DNA from: Clostridia bacterium
Lineage (GTDB): Bacteria; Bacillota; Clostridia; Oscillospirales; Acutalibacteraceae
DNA: 5,136 nucleotides
NCBI GenBank assembly: GCA_900764115.1
Contig: CAAFMR010000123.1
Location: forward strand, 1 to 5,136
Direction: 5' to 3'
The notes beneath the pieces are model-generated. The model had not been told where the DNA came from and did no database searches. It was given only the letters and a program-made list of their open reading frames with translations. The stretch's first letter is position 1, and each line of letters starts with the position of its first letter. Shown here in pieces: positions 1 to 5,136 of the stretch. A program made the translations under genes and the position numbers.

Positions 1-491
1 ATGATTTTATGGAGGAGCCGGTCAAGGGGTATTTCCGTCTCTTCCCCGGCAACGAAGTACGGCTAAAGTCCGCTTACGTCGTTCGCTGCACCGGCTGCGT
101 AAAGGATGCAGACGGCAATGTGGTTGAAGTTCTGGCAGAATATGACCCGGACAGCAAAGGCGGCAACACTGCCGACGGTCGCAAGGTGAAAAGCACTATT
201 CATTGGGTGGATGCCGCTACAGCGGTCGATGCCGAGGTGCGGCTATATTCCAATCTGTTTGCGGATGCCGACCCGGATGCCGGCGACAAGGACTTTCTTT
301 CCTGTCTCGCCCCCCATTCGTTGGAAACGTTGACCGGCTGCAAGCTGGAGGCGGCTCTGGCTGATGCGGTCGCTCCCTCCTCCTTCCAGTTTATGCGCTT
401 GGGTTACTTTTGCGTGGATAACAAGGATAGCGCGCCCGGTCATCTGGTGTTCAACCGTTCCGTGTCACTGAAGGACAGCTTTAAAAAGTAA
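1..491 (+). CDS. glnS: Glutaminyl-tRNA synthetase, C-terminal part (5' truncated by window)
   Basis: GlnRS charges tRNA-Gln with glutamine in the cytoplasm. Only the last 162 residues are visible, read from position 3 and ending in TAA at 489-491. The ATG at 9 is an internal methionine, because the frame is open upstream and the family is about 550 residues long. The segment is the anticodon-binding beta-barrel region of class Ic GlnRS. It shows the EVRLKSAYVVRC strand, the ADGRKVKSTIHWV block, the EVRLYSNLF block, and FQFMRLGYF followed by VFNRSVSLKDSF. These align by eye with the E. coli GlnRS C-terminus. The Gln and Arg of FQFxRxGYF correspond to E. coli Gln517 and Arg520, in the anticodon-recognition region. 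The catalytic Rossmann domain with HIGH and KMSKS motifs lies outside the window. The protein ends at FKK with no extra domain. It is convergent with the opp operon and has its own terminator 11 bp after the stop. Confidence 0.96.
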   Translation, partial: DFMEEPVKGYFRLFPGNEVRLKSAYVVRCTGCVKDADGNVVEVLAEYDPDSKGGNTADGRKVKSTIHWVDAATAVDAEVRLYSNLFADADPDAGDKDFLSCLAPHSLETLTGCKLEAALADAVAPSSFQFMRLGYFCVDNKDSAPGHLVFNRSVSLKDSFKK

Positions 492-502
492 GAGATTTCA
501 TT

Positions 503-546
503 AAATCGGCTGACGAGGTAAATGCCTTGTTAGCCGATTTTTTGTT
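503..546 (+). terminator. Intrinsic terminator of glnS
   Basis: A 16-bp stem (arms 503-518 and 525-540) closes a 6-nt loop at 519-524. Every position pairs, with two G-U wobbles (512/531 and 515/528). A T-run at 538-543, then G and TT, follows the stem. It begins 11 bp after the glnS stop. On the opposite strand the stem is preceded by A residues (503-505), so it would give a short U-run there as well and could back up the convergent operon, but its position favours glnS. Confidence 0.92.
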
Positions 547-615
547 ATCCCCCGCACGTTCATCTATCTGAGCTAATAATTATATACCAGATCTTTCGGC
601 AGCAGCAGTAACAGA

Positions 616-645
616 AACCGCCCGCACCAATTGGTGCGGGCGGTT
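616..645 (-). terminator. Perfect 30-bp palindrome, probable terminator of the opp operon
   Basis: Arms 616-628 and 633-645 are exact reverse complements around a central AATT, giving a 13-bp GC-rich hairpin with a 4-nt loop. On the - strand it lies 40 bp past the oppA stop and is followed by an interrupted U-tract (TTTCTGTT, first two T inside the stem). On the + strand the trailing sequence is TTCTTAGCTTT, also T-rich but weaker. The best reading is the end of the opp operon, with possible bidirectional action between convergent genes. The broken T-tract makes its efficiency uncertain. Confidence 0.78.
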
Positions 646-685
646 CTTAGCTTTGGCTATTCAGCCATATGCGCTCTCGGGAAAC

Positions 686-2362
686 TTAGCCCTCCAGGTA
701 CGCATACTGCAGATACCAGTAGCCATAGGGGCTATGCCAGGTGCCCTTCAGCTCGGCTTTCTGCAGCCAGAAGTCGTTGTAGTACGCAACAGGGATGCAG
801 GCGTAATCATTCATCATGATCTTCTCCGCATCGTGCAGCTTCTCAAAGTGGGTCTTGGAATCCGCCACCTTGGAGCCGTTCAGAGCCTCGTCAAACGCCT
901 TGCTGTTGTACTTACCATCGTTGTTGCCGTTGGTGGACAGGAACAGCTCGATGATGTTGGAAGCATCGTTGTAGTCCATAAGCCAGCCGTTACGCGCCAT
1001 CTCGTAGTTACCGGCACGACGCTGGGGAGTGAAAGCCTTCCACTCCACGATGTCGATGGTCATTTCGATGCCCAGCACCTCTTTGTACTGCTGCTGCAGA
1101 TACTCGGCAACGACCTTGTGGTAACCGGAATCGTTGGTGGAGTACTTGATGGTCGGGAAGCCCTTGCCATCCGGATAGCCGGCCTCAGCCAGAGCCGCCT
1201 TAGCAGCCGCCTTGTTGGCCTCGAAATCCTTGCTGATGTAGGGGGTGCCGCCGTTCGCCTTCACGGAGTTGTCGAAGAACATCCCCTCGTAGTCCACGAT
1301 GCCAGGGCCGACAAAGTTGTAGGCGGGGCTGTAGGTGCCCTGCATCAGGGTGTTGGCAATGTAGTCACGATCGATCGCCAGGTTCAGAGCCTTACGGACA
1401 TTAATGTTGTTGAAGGGCGCCTTCTGGGTGTTCATGTTCAGGTAGTAGGTGCCCAGGGTGGTGTCCACATAGAAATCACCGCCCTCGGTGGACTTCTTCA
1501 GGCTGGGAATTTCCTCGGTGGGAACATTTTTAATCAGCTGTGCCTCGCCGCTGTTATAAGCCGCAAAGGAAGCGCTCTCATCCTCGAGCAGCAGGAAGTT
1601 CAGGGTCTCGCTCACGATCTTGGAGTTATCCCAGCCGCCCTTGTAGTTCGGGTTCTTCTTGCAGACGATGCGCTCGCTCTCCGTCCAGGAGGAGATCATG
1701 TAGGGACCGTTGCAGACATAAGTCTCCGGCTTGGTCGCCCAAGCGTCGCCATTGGCCTCCACAGTCGCCTTCTGCACCGGGCTCATGGTGCCGAACGCCA
1801 CGATCTTATCAAAGTAAGAGCAGGGATACGCCAGTTTGACCGTCAGGGTCTTGCCATCCTCGCTGGCCTTGACATTCAGCAGGTCGGGGTTGGGCTCCGT
1901 GGTGGTCTTACCCTCGTCGTCGGGGTTGCCGATGGCATCCTTATAGCCGTCGATCATACCGATAACGGTGTCGGCATAGGGGGCAGCCAGCTTAACATCG
2001 GCGATCCGCTTGAAGGTGTACTCAAAATCCTTCGCGTTCAGCTCGGCGCCGTCGGACCACTTCAGACCGTCACGCATGGTGAAGGTCCAGGTCAGGCCGT
2101 CTTCGCTGACGGTGTACTTCTCTGCCTGACCGGGCTGCACCTTGTTATCCTGGTCGATGATCAGCAGAGTCTCGAACAGGGTGATCAGCATATTACCGCC
2201 GTCCACCGCGCTGTTCAGAGCGGGATCCAGAGTCTCGGAGTTCGGGCCGATCTGTACGGTGACTTCTTTCTTCGCTTCCTCCTTACCGCAGCCGGCAAGG
2301 CTCGCCAGACCGAGCACCAAGCAGAAAGCCAGAACCAGAGCCATGATTTTCTTTGCTTTCAT
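686..2362 (-). CDS. oppA: Oligopeptide ABC transporter substrate-binding lipoprotein OppA
   Basis: This is an extracytoplasmic peptide-binding protein of the SBP_bac_5 family, 558 residues, close to the usual family size. Residues 1-24 form a lipoprotein signal peptide (MKAKK, then a hydrophobic stretch) ending in the lipobox LAGC, so Cys25 is the likely lipid-anchored N-terminus of the mature protein. Family hallmarks are SEDGLTWTFTMRDGLKWSDG (86-105), TYYLNMNTQKAPFNN (305-319) and VRKALNLAIDRDYI (322-335). GWLMDYND (459-466) matches the E. coli OppA GWCADYNE segment. Asp463 therefore aligns with the aspartate that binds the peptide amino terminus, which supports oligopeptide rather than sugar or nickel binding. 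The E. coli cysteine in that segment is replaced by Leu461. The ATG at 2362 is chosen because a good Shine-Dalgarno site precedes it; a TTG at 2383 in frame would add seven residues and overlap that site. This is the last gene of the operon, 84 bp after oppF. Exact peptide specificity cannot be read from sequence. Confidence 0.95.
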   Translation of the reverse strand: MKAKKIMALVLAFCLVLGLASLAGCGKEEAKKEVTVQIGPNSETLDPALNSAVDGGNMLITLFETLLIIDQDNKVQPGQAEKYTVSEDGLTWTFTMRDGLKWSDGAELNAKDFEYTFKRIADVKLAAPYADTVIGMIDGYKDAIGNPDDEGKTTTEPNPDLLNVKASEDGKTLTVKLAYPCSYFDKIVAFGTMSPVQKATVEANGDAWATKPETYVCNGPYMISSWTESERIVCKKNPNYKGGWDNSKIVSETLNFLLLEDESASFAAYNSGEAQLIKNVPTEEIPSLKKSTEGGDFYVDTTLGTYYLNMNTQKAPFNNINVRKALNLAIDRDYIANTLMQGTYSPAYNFVGPGIVDYEGMFFDNSVKANGGTPYISKDFEANKAAAKAALAEAGYPDGKGFPTIKYSTNDSGYHKVVAEYLQQQYKEVLGIEMTIDIVEWKAFTPQRRAGNYEMARNGWLMDYNDASNIIELFLSTNGNNDGKYNSKAFDEALNGSKVADSKTHFEKLHDAEKIMMNDYACIPVAYYNDFWLQKAELKGTWHSPYGYWYLQYAYLEG

Positions 2363-2365
2363 TTT

Positions 2366-2374
2366 CTCCACTCC
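2366..2374 (-). promoter_or_regulatory. Ribosome binding site of oppA
   Basis: On the - strand GGAGTGGAG precedes the ATG at 2362. The first GGAG (2374-2371) lies 8 nt from the start codon, an ideal distance. This decides the start in favour of the ATG at 2362 over the in-frame TTG at 2383, which has no comparable site and would place the SD inside the coding region. Confidence 0.8.
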
Positions 2375-2388
2375 ATTTCTCAAAATAT

Positions 2389-2427
2389 GCAGTTGCCTGC
2401 TTATCCAATGCGCCCTGGCGACGCATT
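2389..2427 (-). other. Two small hairpins in the oppF-oppA spacer
   Basis: Reading the - strand, 2427-2407 folds as AATGCG paired with CGCATT, extended by a U-G and a C-G pair around a 5-nt loop. It is followed by a 4-bp stem at 2400-2389 (GCAG/CTGC) closing a GCAA tetraloop of the GNRA class. No U-run follows either, so they are not an intrinsic terminator. They sit between the oppF stop and the oppA Shine-Dalgarno site and could stabilise or mark processing of the oppA message. That role is inference; short hairpins also arise by chance. Confidence 0.35.
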
Positions 2428-2446
2428 AAATACAAGTGTTGTCGGA

Positions 2447-3442
2447 TCACTTCACGCGATCCAGATGGTGACAGGCCGCCCAGTGACCGGGGCTGACCTC
2501 CTTAAACTCCGGCACCTCCGCCGCGCAGCATTCATCCGCATAGGGGCAGCGGGTACGGAACCGGCAGCCGCTGGGAGGATTGAGGGGGCTGGGTACATCT
2601 CCCTGCAGCGGAATACGCTTATTGGCACGGGCGGTAATGGGATCCGCCACCGGAATGGCGGAAATCAAGCTGCGGGTGTAGGGATGGACGCTATGCGTAA
2701 TCAATTCGTAGCTGTCCGCCAACTCCACCAGCTTGCCCAGATACATCACGCCGATGCGATTGGAAATATGCCGCACCACGCTCAGGTCGTGAGCGATGAA
2801 CAGGTAGGTCAATCCCAATTCCTGCTGCAAATCCTCGAACATATTGACGACCTGCGCCTGAATGGACACATCCAGCGCCGACACCGGCTCATCGCACACG
2901 ATGAACTCCGGGTCAACCGCCAACGCCCGGGCGATGCCCACCCGCTGCCGCTGACCGCCGGAAAATTCGTGGGGATATCGGTTGGCGTGTTCGCTATTCA
3001 GCCCCACGCGCTCCAGCAGCCGGATGATGCGGTCCCGGCGATCCTGTTTATTCTCCGCCAGCTTATGAATATCAATGGCTTCGCCTACGATATCGCCGAT
3101 CGTCATGCGGGGGTCCAGGCTGGCATAGGGGTCCTGGAATACGATCTGCATTTTACGGCGGTACGGCAGCATATTGACCGCAATTTTTTTCTGCTTGTCA
3201 AAAATCGTCTCACCATCATAAATGATGGTGCCATCCGTCGGCTCATACAGACGAAGCATCGTCCGCCCGACCGTGGTTTTGCCGCAGCCGGATTCGCCCA
3301 CAAGCCCCATGGTCTCACCCTTGTGGATGGCAAAGGACACATCGTCCACCGCCTGCACAAAGCGCTTATGAGAGCCGTGTCCGCCCGCCGGGAAATACTG
3401 TTGCAGATGCTGTACCTCAACCAGCGTTTTATCTTCACTCAT
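2447..3442 (-). CDS. oppF: Oligopeptide ABC transporter ATP-binding protein OppF
   Basis: This is one of the two cytoplasmic ATPases that drive peptide import, 331 residues, normal for the family. In order: Walker [10 protein letters not shown] (49-57), Q-loop with Gln103 in [13 protein letters not shown] signature SGGQRQR (161-167), Walker B IVCDE (181-185, with Asp184 and catalytic Glu185), the D-loop SALD, and switch His218 in IAHDLS. All are intact. The form [15 protein letters not shown] and the N-terminal [12 protein letters not shown] are typical of OppF/DppF rather than OppD. The C-terminal oligo_HPY region starts near [12 protein letters not shown] (253-264) and carries Cys293, Cys299, Cys306 and Cys324, plus an adjacent Cys305. 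The ATG at 3442 lies inside the end of oppD: the two genes share 8 bp (ATGAGTGA). AAGGAG at 3457-3452, within oppD, is 9 nt from the start, so translation is probably coupled. It should pair with OppD; DppF is the main alternative name. Confidence 0.95.
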   Translation of the reverse strand: MSEDKTLVEVQHLQQYFPAGGHGSHKRFVQAVDDVSFAIHKGETMGLVGESGCGKTTVGRTMLRLYEPTDGTIIYDGETIFDKQKKIAVNMLPYRRKMQIVFQDPYASLDPRMTIGDIVGEAIDIHKLAENKQDRRDRIIRLLERVGLNSEHANRYPHEFSGGQRQRVGIARALAVDPEFIVCDEPVSALDVSIQAQVVNMFEDLQQELGLTYLFIAHDLSVVRHISNRIGVMYLGKLVELADSYELITHSVHPYTRSLISAIPVADPITARANKRIPLQGDVPSPLNPPSGCRFRTRCPYADECCAAEVPEFKEVSPGHWAACHHLDRVK

Positions 3443-4436
3443 GGCTGACCGCTCCTTCCGCTTCTTCTTTCTGGCGCAGCCAGCAATAGGTGTAGTGGGT
3501 ATCGCTCAACTCCGTTTTCGGCGGCATCTCTCGCAGACAGATCTTCATACAGTTGCCGCAGCGGGGAGCAAACGGGCAACCCGCCGGAGGATTCAACAGA
3601 TCCACCGGCTGCCCCTCGATGGGAACCAGACGGGTAATCTCTTCCGCGTTCAGATTGGGGATAGACTTAATCAACCCCTTGGTATACTCGTGGCTGGGCT
3701 GATAGAAAATCTCGTCCGTCGTCCCGTACTCCACAATGTGACCGGCGTACATAACCGCAATTTTCTCGCACATACTGGCGACAACGCCCAAATCGTGGGT
3801 AATCATAATGATGCTCATACCCAGCTTTTGACGTAATTCCTGCATCAGCTCCAGAATCTGTGCCTGGATCGTCACGTCCAGAGCCGTGGTCGGCTCGTCC
3901 GCAATCAGCAGCTTTGGCTCACACGCCAGCGCAATGGCAATCATCACCCGCTGCCGCATACCGCCGGACAGCTCGTGAGGGTACTGTTTCAGCCGCTTTT
4001 CCGGCTCGTTGATGCCCACCAGCTCCAGCAGCTCCCGGGCGCGGTCGTGCGCCTGCTTTTTAGTTTTATCGGTGTGCAGCAGAATGACCTCTTCAATCTG
4101 GTTGCCGATGGTGTACACCGGATTGAGACTGGTCATCGGGTCCTGGAAGATGATGGACACCTCGTTGCCCCGAATCTTCCGGAATTCCTCCTCGGTCATC
4201 TGGTCGATCTGATGCCCATTAAAACGAATGGTACCACCAACCAGCTTACCGGGATACGCATTCAGACCCATAATGGAGTATGCCGTCACCGATTTACCGG
4301 AGCCGGACTCCCCCACGATCCCCAGCACATCGCCCTCCTCCATGGAGAATGATACGCCGTTCAGGGCTTTCACTTCACCAGCCGGGGTGAAGAACGACAG
4401 ACGCTCATCTTTGATTTCCAACAGCTTTTCGCTCAC
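3435..4436 (-). CDS. oppD: Oligopeptide ABC transporter ATP-binding protein OppD
   Basis: This is the second ATPase of the importer, 333 residues. Motifs in order: Walker A GESGSGKS (42-49), Q-loop Gln98 in [12 protein letters not shown], signature LSGGMRQRV (156-164), Walker B LLIADE (176-181, Asp180 and catalytic Glu181), the D-loop TALD, and switch His214 in MITHDLGVV. The SGGM signature with [11 protein letters not shown] and [10 protein letters not shown] is characteristic of OppD/DppD and separates it from the neighbouring OppF. The C-terminal oligo_HPY region begins near [14 protein letters not shown] (249-262) and holds Cys287, Cys293, Cys300 and Cys318, with a further Cys296. The start is GTG at 4436; it is preferred because a perfect GGAGG lies 9 nt upstream and the gene begins 16 bp after the oppC stop. 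The end overlaps oppF by 8 bp. DppD is the alternative name; substrate is set by the binding protein. Confidence 0.95.
   Translation of the reverse strand: MSEKLLEIKDERLSFFTPAGEVKALNGVSFSMEEGDVLGIVGESGSGKSVTAYSIMGLNAYPGKLVGGTIRFNGHQIDQMTEEEFRKIRGNEVSIIFQDPMTSLNPVYTIGNQIEEVILLHTDKTKKQAHDRARELLELVGINEPEKRLKQYPHELSGGMRQRVMIAIALACEPKLLIADEPTTALDVTIQAQILELMQELRQKLGMSIIMITHDLGVVASMCEKIAVMYAGHIVEYGTTDEIFYQPSHEYTKGLIKSIPNLNAEEITRLVPIEGQPVDLLNPPAGCPFAPRCGNCMKICLREMPPKTELSDTHYTYCWLRQKEEAEGAVSHE
3452..3457 (-). promoter_or_regulatory. Ribosome binding site of oppF inside oppD
   Basis: AAGGAG on the - strand lies 9 nt before the oppF ATG (3442) and within the last codons of oppD. With the ATGAGTGA overlap this fits reinitiation or translational coupling, which would keep the two ATPase subunits near equal amounts. 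Confidence 0.8.
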
Positions 4437-4445
4437 GTCGTTTCC

Positions 4446-4450
4446 CCTCC
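4446..4450 (-). promoter_or_regulatory. Ribosome binding site deciding the GTG start of oppD
   Basis: The - strand reads TGAGGGGAGGGGAAACGACGTG across the oppC stop and oppD start, split here by role: oppC stop TGA at 4455-4453, GGAGG core at 4450-4446, and GTG at 4436-4434 after a 9-nt spacer. The core and spacing support GTG as the true start. Confidence 0.8.
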
Positions 4451-4452
4451 CC

Positions 4453-5136
4453 TCAGTTCTTCAGTTTCGGGTCAAACGCATCCCGCAGACCGTCGCCGAA
4501 CAGGTTAAAGACCAGAATCGTGATGCTGATAAGAATTGCCGGCAACAACAGCAGGTGGGGATAGGTATTCATACCCTTCACCGCGTCTGTCGCCAACGAG
4601 CCGAGGGACGGCATAGGAGCCGCCACGCCCAGACCCAGGAAGCTCAGATAACTCTCCGTGAAGATTGCCGAGGGGATCTGCAGCGTGGTGGTCACGATCA
4701 GCGTACCGATGCAGTTAGTCAACAGGTGCTTACGCACAATCCGGGAGCCTTTGGCACCCAGCGCACGGGCAGCCGTCACATACTCCGCCTCTTTCAGCAC
4801 CAGCACCTGAGAACGGGTGATCCGCGCCATTCCCACCCAATACAGGAGAATAAATACGAGAAAAATAGCGACCAGATTCGGACCGACCACCTGCATCCAG
4901 TGAAACCCGGGCACCTTGGACAGAGACTCCAGTCGTTCCTTCAACACCATCGACAGAATGATGATCAGCAGAATATCCGGTATGGTATACAAAATATCGG
5001 TAATTCGCATCATGATGTTGTCGACCCAGCCGCCCACGTAGGCAGCCACGGCACCAAAGGTGGCGCCCACGATCAGCACCAGCGCCGCGCAAATCAAACC
5101 GACCGTCAGGCTGATCCGGGTACCCATCATTAGACG
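4453..5136 (-). CDS. oppC: Oligopeptide ABC transporter permease OppC, C-terminal part (5' truncated by window)
   Basis: This is one of the two membrane channel subunits of the peptide importer (BPD_transp_1 fold). The 227 visible residues run to the TGA at 4455-4453. The frame is open to the window edge, and RLMMGTRISLTVG is the usual start of the core domain after the first transmembrane helix, so roughly 75-85 N-terminal residues are missing. The ATG at 5130 is internal. Counting from that Met, hydrophobic segments lie near 8-31, 43-63, 85-102, 143-165 and 190-210. The cytoplasmic EAA loop that docks on the ATPases is at about 116-137 (EYVTAARALGAKGSRIVRKH at its core). The C-terminus LFGDGLRDAFDPKLKN is a classic OppC/DppC ending. 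A hydrophilic stretch of about 20 residues (KERLESLSKVPGFHWMQVVG, 64-83) separates the second and third segments, longer than in compact DppC proteins. oppB should lie upstream, outside the window. DppC is the alternative name. Confidence 0.94.
   Translation of the reverse strand, partial: RLMMGTRISLTVGLICAALVLIVGATFGAVAAYVGGWVDNIMMRITDILYTIPDILLIIILSMVLKERLESLSKVPGFHWMQVVGPNLVAIFLVFILLYWVGMARITRSQVLVLKEAEYVTAARALGAKGSRIVRKHLLTNCIGTLIVTTTLQIPSAIFTESYLSFLGLGVAAPMPSLGSLATDAVKGMNTYPHLLLLPAILISITILVFNLFGDGLRDAFDPKLKN

Noticed and set aside
574..588. AT-rich patch between the two terminators as a promoter
   Set aside because: No matching -35 box at proper distance and no gene to drive: both flanking genes converge on this point.
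654..667. A 5-bp inverted repeat between the oppA stop and the palindrome
   Set aside because: It is too short to assign a function and has no T-run; the adjacent 30-bp palindrome explains termination better.
2363..2383. In-frame TTG at 2383 as an earlier oppA start
   Set aside because: It would add MRNGVEK in front of a standard lipoprotein signal peptide, has no suitable Shine-Dalgarno site, and would bury the good one that serves the ATG at 2362.
2382..2408. Possible sigma-A promoter for oppA (TTGGAT and TATTTT on the - strand)
   Set aside because: The spacer is only 15 bp, both boxes are imperfect, and the transcript would begin at or inside the oppA ribosome binding site.
653..3448. 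A 931-codon open frame on the + strand running antisense through oppA and oppF
   Set aside because: Its codons lie exactly opposite those of oppA and oppF, which happen to share a frame (stops 1761 bp apart, a multiple of three). It stays open because both genes avoid TTA, CTA and TCA codons, the complements of stop codons. The translation shows no family motifs and opposes two unmistakable genes.
4228..5133. A 301-codon + strand frame, and smaller + strand frames, over oppC and oppD
   Set aside because: They are low-complexity shadows rich in Gln, His and Arg with no domain signature, opposite genes with full family motifs.

Overview
The window is an ordinary piece of bacterial chromosome holding the ends of two convergent transcription units. 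Strong Gram-positive-type Shine-Dalgarno sites, a lipoprotein-type oligopeptide-binding protein, moderately GC-rich coding sequence and compact intrinsic terminators suggest an anaerobic Firmicute, perhaps a gut Clostridia member of the Oscillospiraceae type. That placement is an inference from overall character; no rRNA or other marker gene is present.

On the + strand, positions 1-491 encode the last 162 residues of glutaminyl-tRNA synthetase (glnS), the anticodon-binding beta-barrel part. It is followed at once by a strong intrinsic terminator (503-546). The 194-bp space between the convergent genes also holds a perfect 30-bp palindrome (616-645), best read as the terminator of the opposite-strand operon. 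Nothing else is recognisable there apart from a short AT-rich patch near 574-588.

The rest, 686-5136, is the - strand and reads from right to left as one oligopeptide ABC importer operon: oppC (permease, 5' end outside the window), oppD (ATPase), oppF (ATPase), oppA (substrate-binding lipoprotein). oppB and the operon promoter are expected beyond position 5136. oppC and oppD are 16 bp apart, oppD and oppF overlap by 8 bp, and oppF and oppA are separated by an 84-bp spacer with small hairpins. OppA captures peptides outside the membrane, OppB/OppC form the channel, and the OppD/OppF pair powers uptake by ATP hydrolysis. All key ATPase motifs are intact in both OppD and OppF, and both keep the C-terminal four-cysteine pattern associated with an iron-sulfur cluster.

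I found no mobile element, CRISPR array, RNA gene or previously undescribed system. The points worth a second look are modest: the paired cysteine modules, the structured oppF-oppA spacer with the binding-protein gene last, the terminator pair, and a GlnRS with no C-terminal fusion in what looks like a Firmicute.
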